Positions 55,850 to 64,000 of a DNA stretch of 64,000 nucleotides are shown piece by piece; position 1 is the first letter of the stretch, and each line of letters begins with the position of its first letter. A program made the translations under genes and the position numbers. The notes beneath the pieces are model-generated. The model worked only from the letters and a program-made list of their open reading frames with translations. It was not told the origin of the DNA and made no database searches. The DNA comes from Candidatus Krumholzibacteriia bacterium (GTDB lineage Bacteria; Krumholzibacteriota; Krumholzibacteriia; LZORAL124-64-63): positions 91,816 to 155,815 of the forward strand of contig JANTFX010000001.1 in NCBI GenBank assembly GCA_024763215.1. The letters run 5' to 3'.

Positions 55850-56854
55850 ATGGGCATCATGGATAAGGAGCGCATCAAGCTGGTCACCCTGCAGCGGACC
55901 ATCGCCCCGGCCCTGGCGGACATGGAGCGCGAGTTCCAGCGGATCACCGAGGCGGACAGCCCCCTGACCAGGAAGATCATCGACCATATCCGCAAGGGCA
56001 AGAGCAAGCGGTTCCGGCCGACCCTGCTGCTGCTGGCGGCCCAGGATGACCGGGGATTCCCCCGCGAGGCCATCACCGCGGCGGCCAGCGTGGAACTGGT
56101 GCATACGGCCACCCTGGTCCACGACGATTTCATCGACGAGGCCCTGACCCGCCGCGGGCTGCCCTCGGTGAACGAGAAGTTCGGGTCCAGCGCCGCCCTG
56201 ATCATGGGCGATTTCCTGTACAGCAAGGCCCTGCACAATCTTTGCAGCGAGAATCTGCACCATGCCGTGGAACTGCTGGCCCGCACCACGGTCCTGATGA
56301 GCGAGGCGGAGATGCTGCAGCTCGAGTACCGCTATGACCTGGACATCACCCAGGAACGGTACCTGCAGATCATCTACCAGAAGACCGCTTCCCTGATCGA
56401 GAACAGCTGCCGCATCGGGGCGTCGTTCAACGGCAGGCTTGCCGACCGGGAGGATTCCTTCGGCGTCTTCGGGCACAAGGTCGGGCTGGTGTTCCAGATC
56501 ACCGATGATATCTTCGATTACCTGGGGGATGCCCGGCGCCTGGGCAAGCCCACGGGGCAGGACTGGGAGGAGGGGCGGATAACCCTGCCCCTGATCGCAG
56601 CCCTGGCCGAGGCGCCGCAGGCCGAGCGCGAAAAGGTGGCGGAGCTTTCCCGGAACCGTGACCCCGAGGCGAGGGCCCGCTCCTGGCCGCGGATCAGGGA
56701 ATTCGTGACGGCATACGGAGGTATCGATTACTCCTTCGCCCGGGCCCGGGAGTACGGCGAGGAGGCCAAGCAGGCCCTCGCGCCGGTGGCCACCGGTCCC
56801 CAGCAGAAGCTGCTGACCGTCGCCGTGGAGTACGTCATCAACCGCCTCAACTAG
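55850..56854 (+). CDS. Polyprenyl (octaprenyl-type) diphosphate synthase
   Basis: AASVELVHTATLVHDDFIDEALTRRGLPSVN (first DDxxD-like) and FQITDDIFDYLGD (second). Confidence 0.93.
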   Translation: MGIMDKERIKLVTLQRTIAPALADMEREFQRITEADSPLTRKIIDHIRKGKSKRFRPTLLLLAAQDDRGFPREAITAAASVELVHTATLVHDDFIDEALTRRGLPSVNEKFGSSAALIMGDFLYSKALHNLCSENLHHAVELLARTTVLMSEAEMLQLEYRYDLDITQERYLQIIYQKTASLIENSCRIGASFNGRLADREDSFGVFGHKVGLVFQITDDIFDYLGDARRLGKPTGQDWEEGRITLPLIAALAEAPQAEREKVAELSRNRDPEARARSWPRIREFVTAYGGIDYSFARAREYGEEAKQALAPVATGPQQKLLTVAVEYVINRLN

Positions 56855-56855
56855 G

Positions 56856-57359
56856 ATGCCCATGACTGAACAAAAACCCGATGCAAGCGGTGCCGCGGAA
56901 AATTCCGGGGAGTTCGCCATCCCCGACGCCTCCGCGGGGTTCAAGCTGGCCGAGGCGTCGGCCTGGTTCCTGCTGGAGAAGAAGGCCGAGGATATCTCCA
57001 TCCTGGACCTGCGCGGGGCCTCCGACGTTTGTGATTTCTTCGTCATCGCAGACGGTAATTCCGATGTTCAGGTCAAGGCCCTGGCCAGGCATCTGCGCGA
57101 CAACCTCATGGAACGCGGGCACCGACCCCTGAACGTCGAAGGGCTGTCCGAAGGCCGCTGGGTGCTGCTCGATTTCTTCGATGTCATCATCCATGTGTTC
57201 CAGGGTGAAACCCGACGATACTACCAGCTGGAGAGGTTGTGGAACGACGCCCGCAGGCTGGATCTGGACGCGGACTGGTTCCGTGATCCGGAAGTGGCGG
57301 GCCGCCATCCCGGCCTGGATTTCATTTTCGCCCCCGGGGCGGAAAAGCAAGGTTCATAG
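56856..57359 (+). CDS. rsfS: Ribosome silencing factor RsfS
   Basis: KAEDISILDLRGASDVCDFFVIADGNSDVQVKALARHLRDNL; GRWVLLDFFDVIIHVFQGETRRYYQLERLW. Confidence 0.92.
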   Translation: MPMTEQKPDASGAAENSGEFAIPDASAGFKLAEASAWFLLEKKAEDISILDLRGASDVCDFFVIADGNSDVQVKALARHLRDNLMERGHRPLNVEGLSEGRWVLLDFFDVIIHVFQGETRRYYQLERLWNDARRLDLDADWFRDPEVAGRHPGLDFIFAPGAEKQGS

Positions 57360-57362
57360 CTC

Positions 57363-59111
57363 ATGCTCAAACTCGAGGATCTACTGCGCAAGGCGTTGCT
57401 GGCGGCCATCGAACAATACGGTGTCTTCGAGGAAGACGTGGACATCGTGCTGGAGAAGCCGCGCGAATCCGGCCACGGCGACCTGAGCACCAACCTGGCC
57501 TTGACGCTAGGCGGGCGGCTAGGGCGCAAACCCCGCGAGCTGGCCGGGGAGATCGCCGCGGCGGTTTCCCTGCCGCGGGAGATCATCGCCTCGGTGGAAA
57601 TCGCCGGGCCCGGCTTCATCAACTTCCGCATCGCCCGTGAGCACCAGATCGACCGTTTGCTGGCCCTGCTGCGGTCCGACGGATCCTTGGCGGCCATCAA
57701 GACCGGAGGCGGCAAGCGCATCAACGTCGAGTTCATCAGCGCGAACCCCACCGGCCCCTTGAACGTGGTCTCGGCCCGGGCCGGGGCCTTCGGCATGACC
57801 CTGGCCAACCTGCTGGACGCCATCGGCTTCGATGCCCATGCCGAGTACTACGTCAACGACGCCGGCCGCCAGATCAAGCTGCTGGGCCGCTCGCTGCGCG
57901 CCCACTACCTGCAGCTGGCCGGCCGGCCGGTGGAGTTCCCCGAGAACGGCTACAAGGGGCGCTATCTGGAGATCATGGCCGCCGAACTGCTGGCCAAGGA
58001 CAGCAAGGCCATCCAGGAGGCGGGCGCCGCCTTCGACGACGAGAGCTTCCAGCGCATCGAACTGCCGTGCGGGGACGCCGCTACCTGGGGGGAACTCCCC
58101 GAGGACGAGGCGGTCGGCTGTTTCGCCAAGTACGCCCTGATGAAGATCCTCGGCTGGCAACGGGAGACCTGCCGTCGCTTCGGGCTGCGTTTCGAGACCT
58201 GGTACTTCGAATCGGAACTGCACGAGACCCGGCGCATCGAGCGCGCCCTCGAACGGCTCAAGAAGCAGGGCGCGGTCTACGAGCAGGAAGATGCGGTCTG
58301 GTTCCGCTCCACGGATTTCGGTGACGAGAAGGACCGGGTGCTGGTGAGGTCGGACGGCATGCCGACCTACTTCCTGGCCGACATCGCCTACCACTACCAC
58401 AAGTTCCAGCGCGGTTTCGAACACGCCATCGACTTCTGGGGTCCCGACCACCACGGCTACATCCCCCGCATGCAGGGGGCCATGAAGGCCCTGGGCGTGC
58501 CCGAGGGCTGGCTGGAGATCCAGATCCTGCAGCAGGTGACGTTCCTCGAGGACGGCCGCATCCTGGACATGTCCAAGCGCAAGGGGCAGTTCGTGACCAT
58601 GGACGCCCTGATGGACGAGGTCGGGGCCGATGTCGCCAAGTTCCTGTTCCTGACCCGCAAGCCCAACAGCCACCTGGATTTCGATCTGGATCTGGCCCGG
58701 CAGCAGTCCGACGTCAATCCGGTGCTGAAGGTCAAGTACGCCCACGCGCGTTCCTGCTCCCTGCTCAAGAACGCCGCCGAGCGCGGGGTGGAGGTGGGCG
58801 AGCCCACGGCCGAGAGCCTGTCCCATCTGGAGGATGAAAGCGCGTGGGCGGTGGCCCGCGAACTGGTGCGCCTGCCCCAGGTGATCGTCTCGGCGGCCAC
58901 CAGCCGCGAGCCCCACCGCCTGACGGGGTACGCCCTGGAGATCGCGACCCTTTACAACCAGTTTTACAACCAGTGCAAGCGCATCCTGGACCAGGACCCG
59001 GCCCGGCGTCTGGCGTTGCTGCACCTGAGCGTGGTCACCGGGCACGTGCTGCGGAAAGTGGCCGAGCTGATCGGCATCGAGATGCCCGAGGCCATGGAAA
59101 AGAGGGATTGA
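57363..59111 (+). CDS. argS: Arginyl-tRNA synthetase
   Basis: VEFISANPTGPLNVVSARAGAFG; DFWGPDHHGYIPRMQGAMKALG; MSKRKGQFVTMD. Confidence 0.97.
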   Translation: MLKLEDLLRKALLAAIEQYGVFEEDVDIVLEKPRESGHGDLSTNLALTLGGRLGRKPRELAGEIAAAVSLPREIIASVEIAGPGFINFRIAREHQIDRLLALLRSDGSLAAIKTGGGKRINVEFISANPTGPLNVVSARAGAFGMTLANLLDAIGFDAHAEYYVNDAGRQIKLLGRSLRAHYLQLAGRPVEFPENGYKGRYLEIMAAELLAKDSKAIQEAGAAFDDESFQRIELPCGDAATWGELPEDEAVGCFAKYALMKILGWQRETCRRFGLRFETWYFESELHETRRIERALERLKKQGAVYEQEDAVWFRSTDFGDEKDRVLVRSDGMPTYFLADIAYHYHKFQRGFEHAIDFWGPDHHGYIPRMQGAMKALGVPEGWLEIQILQQVTFLEDGRILDMSKRKGQFVTMDALMDEVGADVAKFLFLTRKPNSHLDFDLDLARQQSDVNPVLKVKYAHARSCSLLKNAAERGVEVGEPTAESLSHLEDESAWAVARELVRLPQVIVSAATSREPHRLTGYALEIATLYNQFYNQCKRILDQDPARRLALLHLSVVTGHVLRKVAELIGIEMPEAMEKRD

Positions 59112-59112
59112 T

Positions 59113-60021
59113 ATGTCCATTCTGGTGGTTGGTTCGGTGGCTTACGACACCGTGGAGACCGCGCGGGAAAAGCGCGAGCGGCAGCTGGGCGGCAGTGCGA
59201 GCTACTTCGCGGTGGCGGCCCGGGGGCGCGGCCCCGTTCGCTGCGTGGGGGTCGTGGGCGCGGATTTCCGGGCGGAGGATCTCGAGCTTTTGAGCCGGCA
59301 GGGCGCCGACACCACGGGCATCGTGCGCACCGACGGCAAGAGTTTCCACTGGTCCGGCCGGTACCACGCCGACATGATCGAACGTGACACCCTCGCCACC
59401 GAACTGGGCGTGTTCGCGGAATTCCAGCCTGAGATCCCGCCGGCCTGGCGCAGCAGCGAATACCTTTTCCTGGCCAATATCCATCCCGCCCTGCAATTGC
59501 ATGTCCTGGACCAGATGGATGGTCCGCAGCTGGTGGCTCTGGACACCATGAACCTGTGGATCGAGACCACCCCGGAGAAACTGCATGAGGTCCTGGCCCG
59601 GGTGGACATCCTGCTGGTCAACGACGGGGAGGCTCGCCAGCTGACCGGCCTGCGCAGCCTGGCCCGCGCCGCCGAGGCCATCGCCCGGATGGGGCCCAAA
59701 CGGGTCATCATCAAGAAGGGTGAGCACGGCGCGCTCTACTTCGGGGTCGACTCGGTGCTGGCGGTGCCGGCGTTGATCCTGGACGACGTGGTCGATCCCA
59801 CCGGGGCCGGCGACAGCTTCGCCGGGGGATTCATGGGCGCGCTGGCTGCCGCCGGCGCCGATCGTAACAGCAAGGAAGCGGTTTTCCGGCAGGCCATGCT
59901 CGATGGAACCGCCACGGCCAGCTTCTGCCCCGAAGGTTTCAGCGTCGAGGGGCTGCTGGCGATGACCGATGAATCCTATGCCCGCCGCCTGCAAGCCCTG
60001 CGGGGCATGATGATCCCCTGA
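59113..60021 (+). CDS. PfkB-family carbohydrate/nucleoside kinase
   Basis: LGGSASYFAVAARG; LVNDGEARQLTG; VVDPTGAGDSFAGGFMGALA. Confidence 0.9.
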   Translation: MSILVVGSVAYDTVETAREKRERQLGGSASYFAVAARGRGPVRCVGVVGADFRAEDLELLSRQGADTTGIVRTDGKSFHWSGRYHADMIERDTLATELGVFAEFQPEIPPAWRSSEYLFLANIHPALQLHVLDQMDGPQLVALDTMNLWIETTPEKLHEVLARVDILLVNDGEARQLTGLRSLARAAEAIARMGPKRVIIKKGEHGALYFGVDSVLAVPALILDDVVDPTGAGDSFAGGFMGALAAAGADRNSKEAVFRQAMLDGTATASFCPEGFSVEGLLAMTDESYARRLQALRGMMIP

Positions 60022-60187
60022 TGCAGCCGCCTGATTTCGGTGGTTTTCGCGGATTCAGGGGTCAATTGCAGGAACATCTTGTTGGAATAATTGGAAAGTG
60101 ATACCATGGCTTAACTGACCGTGTGTAGGCGGTCGTGTATGGTGAATGTCATGATCAAAATCTGCTGAGTTCAGGAGGAGTCACCAG

Positions 60188-61114
60188 TTGGAGTGGGATC
60201 CCGAGGGAAGAGACGCCTGGGTTGCCGATGCCCAGCGGTGGATCGGCCAGATCAAGGGCGTGCTGCAGAGCAAGATCGAGTTGGATGACGACGGGGAGAT
60301 CCAGGGGATCCACGTGGTGGCCGGCTTCGACCGGGAACCGCGCCACATCGTGCGTGACGTGGAAAGCCTGTTGAAGGCCCGCCTGGGCATCGATGTTTTC
60401 TACAAGAAGATCGGTGTGGTCCAGGTCCTGGAGAACGACGAGGCTCCCGCAGGCCCCTTGCCCGATGGTCCCGGCGTCCCCAAGGAGGCGGGCCCGCCGC
60501 CCGAGGCGGAGGCCGGCCCGCACCCGGCAAAGGCCGCCGCCGCCCCTGGCGGCGTGACCTTCCACCCTCCCGAAGATGAGGCCGGGCCTTCACCGGAGGC
60601 CGACCATCCCGGCCGGCGGCCGCAGGGGGCCCCGCACACGCCCGACGCCCCTGCTGCTCCCGAGCCCGAACGCCCTCCCATCCCAGCCGTCCTGGTCGCC
60701 GAGGACCTGCCGCCGCGGATCCTTTGCGCCGGCGTGGGGGTGCTGGTGTCCGAATCGCTGGTCAGGGCCGAGGTCCAGCTGCAAGCCGGTGAGCTGGCGG
60801 TCCGGGGGACCCGCGAAGGCCCCAACCATCCCCGCAGCGACGTGGCTCTGATCGCCGAGGCCACCCTGGAGGCCGTGGGCAAGCTCCTGGCCGCCGAGGT
60901 CCTGCTGCACGTCCACGAGATCACCACCACCAGGCTGGGGGGGCAGGAGGTCGTGCTGGCCGCTGTGAACCTGGTCGAGGGCCGCCGGAGCGAGATCCTG
61001 TTCGGGACCTGCGGGGCTGATCACAATCGCCAGCAGGCCGTGGTTTTTGCTGTTCTTGACGCCTTGAATCGGCGACTCTCCCAGTATCCGTTGCAGGATG
61101 CCGCCCAGGAGTGA
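60188..61114 (+). CDS. Two-domain hypothetical protein with long Pro/Ala/Glu-rich linker
   Basis: TTG start with AGGAGG SD; ELDDDGEIQGIHVVAGFDREPRHIVRDVESLLKARLGIDVFYKKIGVVQV; C-terminal DVALIAEATLEAVGKLLAAEVLLHVHEITTTRLGGQEVVLAAVNL. Confidence 0.7.
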   Translation: MEWDPEGRDAWVADAQRWIGQIKGVLQSKIELDDDGEIQGIHVVAGFDREPRHIVRDVESLLKARLGIDVFYKKIGVVQVLENDEAPAGPLPDGPGVPKEAGPPPEAEAGPHPAKAAAAPGGVTFHPPEDEAGPSPEADHPGRRPQGAPHTPDAPAAPEPERPPIPAVLVAEDLPPRILCAGVGVLVSESLVRAEVQLQAGELAVRGTREGPNHPRSDVALIAEATLEAVGKLLAAEVLLHVHEITTTRLGGQEVVLAAVNLVEGRRSEILFGTCGADHNRQQAVVFAVLDALNRRLSQYPLQDAAQE

Positions 61115-61177
61115 CCCCGGCCCATCCTGTCTGACATTTCCCGACCGAAGGCGGCCTTAGTCCGCGGAGTGTGCGCT

Positions 61178-62188
61178 ATGAAGTACTCCGAAAGCGGTGT
61201 GAGCATCGATACGGCCATGCGGGCCCTGGCGCGCAGCAAGGAAGCGGTGCGCTCGACCTGGGACGAGCGCGTTCGCAACGAGATCGGGGCCTTCGGCGGG
61301 CTCTATCAGCCGCAGCCCGGCGGGCCTCTGCTGACCGCCAGCGTGGACGGCGTGGGCACCAAGGTCATGGTCGCCCGCATGGCCGGCGTCTACGACACCG
61401 TGGGCCGGGACCTTGTCAACCACTGCGTGGACGACATCCTGGTCCAGGGGGCCGAACCGCTTTTCTTCCTGGACTACTTCGCCACTTCCAAACTGCAAGA
61501 GGATGTCCTGCCCCAGGTCATCGCCGGGTTTGCCGCCGGTTGCCGGGACAACGGGTGCGCCCTGCTGGGGGGGGAGACCGCGGAGATGCCCGGCGTGTAC
61601 GAGCCGGGGGAATTCGACCTGGCCGGGACCATCGTGGGGCAGGTGCAGCAGGAGCACGTCATCGACGGCTCGCGCATCACGGCCGGAGACCGCATCTGGG
61701 GGATGCCCAGCAGCGGCCTGCACACCAACGGCTATTCCCTGGCCCGCAAGGTCCTGTTCCAGCAGGCCGGCCTGAAGCTGGCCGATACGCCCGCCGAACT
61801 GGACGGCCGGACCGTCGCCGAGGCCCTGCTGGCCGTTCATGTGTCCTACCTCGAGCCGATCCGGACCTTCTGGGCCGAGTGTGGCAGGGAGGCCCTGCAC
61901 GGTCTGGTGCACATCACCGGGGGCGGCTTCTACGACAACATCCCGCGGGTGCTGCCGGCGGGGCTGGGCGCGCGCATCGATACCGGAACCTGGACCACCC
62001 CCGGCATCTTCCGGCTGCTGCAGGATCGGGGCAAGATCGCTACCGAGGAGATGTACCGGGTCTTCAACATGGGCCTGGGCATGCTCATGTTCACCCCCGC
62101 GGATATCGATACCACCTGCCTGCAGGCCATGGGCGCGGTGGGCGTCGGCGAGGTCGTCCCGGGGGGGGGAGTGGTGCAACTCCGGTAG
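61178..62188 (+). CDS. purM: Phosphoribosylformylglycinamidine cyclo-ligase
   Basis: LLTASVDGVGTKVMVARMAG; DLVNHCVDDILVQGAEPLFFLDYFA; LLGGETAEMPGVY; GLHTNGYSLARKVLF. Confidence 0.96.
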   Translation: MKYSESGVSIDTAMRALARSKEAVRSTWDERVRNEIGAFGGLYQPQPGGPLLTASVDGVGTKVMVARMAGVYDTVGRDLVNHCVDDILVQGAEPLFFLDYFATSKLQEDVLPQVIAGFAAGCRDNGCALLGGETAEMPGVYEPGEFDLAGTIVGQVQQEHVIDGSRITAGDRIWGMPSSGLHTNGYSLARKVLFQQAGLKLADTPAELDGRTVAEALLAVHVSYLEPIRTFWAECGREALHGLVHITGGGFYDNIPRVLPAGLGARIDTGTWTTPGIFRLLQDRGKIATEEMYRVFNMGLGMLMFTPADIDTTCLQAMGAVGVGEVVPGGGVVQLR

Positions 62189-62363
62189 GGTCCCACTGTC
62201 CCTCCTTCCCGCCACCCGTGGGACACTCTGGGACAGATCATGGTGTTGCCATGCCCTTCGTTGCTTTAAAGTAGTTTATTAGAAAATAGTTGTAACAAGT
62301 TATTGAATAACAGCTTTTGAACACAGTGGGGAATTTTTCAATCTCTTCCGCCAGTGGGACATT
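62188..62363. promoter_or_regulatory. Cluster of GTGGGACA-type boxes upstream of the sigma54 regulator gene
   Basis: GGGTCCCACTGTCCCT (62188-62203), CGTGGGACACTCTGGGACAG (62217-62236), CAGTGGGACA (62352-62361). Confidence 0.4.
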
Positions 62364-62455
62364 TTCCGGCTTGATCCCTGCAATCTTCCGGTTTCCGGTC
62401 GCCCACTAGTCTGGCCACTCCTGGGCCTGCTCGCCTCTTGTTCCAAGGAGTCATC

Positions 62456-63985
62456 ATGGATGCATATGGTTTTTGGCAGGAAGAGATGCGTTGTTTTCCC
62501 CACGGATGCAGGTACTGCGCGCTGTGGGTTTTCCGCTGCGAGGGGGGGCGGGAAACCGGCATGCCGCTCAAGTTGCTTTTCCACTGGGTGCGGGGGCGGT
62601 CCCTGCGGCAGCAAGAACCGGCGCACCCGCCTTTGGGGGCGGTGCTCAAGGCGGTGCAGGAGGACCGGGAAGGGCTGAGCTTCCGGGGCCGGGAGGCCGC
62701 CCTGTGGGTCGAACCCATCCGCCTGGACGGCATGGCGCGGGGCGCGCTGGCCCTGTGGTTCGAGGCCGATGAGGTGTGGCGGGAGGGAGTTTTTCTGTGG
62801 GGCCAGCGCCTGGCAGGCCGCCTGGGGCCGGTCCTGGGCCACCTGGAGCCTGTGACCCCGGACGGGACCTCCTCGCCCGCCGACCCCCAGCTGCCCCTGT
62901 TCGTCCCCGATTCCCGGCCCACGGGAAAGAGGCCGGGCGGGCCGGCGCGCAGGGGTGCCAGGGGGAGGCGGGCAGTGCCTCTGCCCAGGCCGCTGTCCAT
63001 TCCCGGTATCCCCGGCGCCGTGGGGGTGAGCCGGGAGATGAGGAACCTGGGCCGCATCCTGGGCGATGTGGCCGCCAGCAATGCCAACATCCTGTTGCGC
63101 GGGGAAAGCGGTACGGGCAAGGAGGTCGTGGCCGCCGCCATCCACGCGGGCAGCCCCCGCAACAGCGGCCCCTTCGTGGGTCAGAATTGCGCGGCGCTGC
63201 CGGAGGGGCTCTTCGAGAGCGAACTGTTCGGGCATCGGGCCGGGGCCTTCACCGGGGCCAAAACCGACAAGATGGGGCTTCTGTCCTCCGCCGACGGCGG
63301 CACGTTCTTCCTCGATGAGATCGGCGACATGCCGCTGCCGTTGCAGATCAAGCTCCTGAGGGTGATGCAGGAGCGGAAGGTCCGCCGCATCGGCGAGTTG
63401 AAGGCCCACAAGGTGGACATCCGTTTCATAGCGGCCACCCACAAGGACCTGGCCAGGGAGATCAAGGACGGACGTTTCCGCCTGGATCTGTTCTACCGCC
63501 TCAAGGTCATCAGCCTGGAGATCCCTCCGCTGCGGCAGCGGCCGGAGGATATCATCCACCTGCTGGCCTACTTCTTCGGCCGCCAGGGGCGGCGCATCGA
63601 CCGCATGTCCATCACCGAAAAGGCCCTGGCCATGCTCCAGCAATGGCGGTGGCCGGGCAACGTCCGCGAGCTGGAGAACGAGGTGCAGCGGCTGCTGGCC
63701 CTGTATCCGGAGCAGGAGGTGATCGGTGCGGAGCACCTGTCCGCGGAGATCAGGTCCCCCCACCAGGGGGCCATCGAGGCGGTGGACCTCGGCTTGCTGC
63801 GCAACCTGCGGCAGGCAAGCGCCATGCTGGAACAGTACCTGATCCGCAAGGCGCTGGCCGCCAGCGGCGGGCGCAAGGCCATGGCGGCCCGGCGGCTGGG
63901 CCTTTCCCGGCAGGGGTTGTACAAGAAGATCGCGCGTTACGGCATGGTGGACCTCATCGAAGAAAGGGTGGCCGGGGGGCGCTAG
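62456..63985 (+). CDS. Sigma54-dependent transcriptional activator (AAA+ and FIS-type HTH), no receiver domain
   Basis: GESGTGKE Walker A, GAFTGA loop, [40 protein letters not shown]-terminal [31 protein letters not shown]. Confidence 0.93.
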   Translation: MDAYGFWQEEMRCFPHGCRYCALWVFRCEGGRETGMPLKLLFHWVRGRSLRQQEPAHPPLGAVLKAVQEDREGLSFRGREAALWVEPIRLDGMARGALALWFEADEVWREGVFLWGQRLAGRLGPVLGHLEPVTPDGTSSPADPQLPLFVPDSRPTGKRPGGPARRGARGRRAVPLPRPLSIPGIPGAVGVSREMRNLGRILGDVAASNANILLRGESGTGKEVVAAAIHAGSPRNSGPFVGQNCAALPEGLFESELFGHRAGAFTGAKTDKMGLLSSADGGTFFLDEIGDMPLPLQIKLLRVMQERKVRRIGELKAHKVDIRFIAATHKDLAREIKDGRFRLDLFYRLKVISLEIPPLRQRPEDIIHLLAYFFGRQGRRIDRMSITEKALAMLQQWRWPGNVRELENEVQRLLALYPEQEVIGAEHLSAEIRSPHQGAIEAVDLGLLRNLRQASAMLEQYLIRKALAASGGRKAMAARRLGLSRQGLYKKIARYGMVDLIEERVAGGR

Positions 63986-64000
63986 ACAAGAAGCGGGCGC

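Noticed and set aside
60021-60187. Promoter or small RNA in the gap after the pfkB-like gene
   Set aside because: Only a weak TTGCAG-N16-TAATTG and a 5-bp GACCG/CGGTC hairpin are visible; insufficient to support a feature
62246-62270. Possible -24/-12 promoter GTTGCCATGCCCTTCGTTGCTTT
   Set aside because: The GG and GC dinucleotides do not have the required spacing for sigma54
1-64000. CRISPR array, prophage, integron or toxin-antitoxin/defence island
   Set aside because: No regularly spaced repeats, phage structural genes, integrase or recognisable defence proteins were seen

Overview
High-GC bacterial chromosomal segment, almost entirely on the + strand. The only supported minus-strand genes are an LpxH-like phosphoesterase and one IS transposase. 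The core gene set is housekeeping: degP/htrA-like protease, primary-type sigma factor, hisS-aspS-phoH-pgpH-ybeY-corC-DUF502-mgtE-recO-glyQ-glyS, ppdK, purD-purE, rpiB-glyA-nrdR-tatC, polyprenyl synthase-rsfS-argS-pfkB, and purM. Accessory content is mainly cell-surface or secreted proteins: a PorV/UPF0164-like outer-membrane protein, several proteins with FlgD/T9SS-like C-termini, two related lipoproteins, and a VWA / lamin-tail / beta-barrel-like cluster. Together these suggest a lineage in or near the FCB group (inference only). One complete IS (28070-29294) with 22-bp imperfect inverted repeats sits between a terminator and a promoter. The window ends with an intact sigma54 enhancer-binding protein that has an N-terminal cysteine cluster, preceded by repeated GTGGGACA boxes. 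No tRNA, rRNA, CRISPR array, prophage or recognisable defence island was found. The most interesting non-coding signals are a perfect hairpin over the htrA Shine-Dalgarno, a long structured leader before a large secreted protein, a hairpin next to the ppdK Shine-Dalgarno, and a terminator/promoter overlap at 7010-7081. All family calls come from reading the translated sequence; no database search was run.
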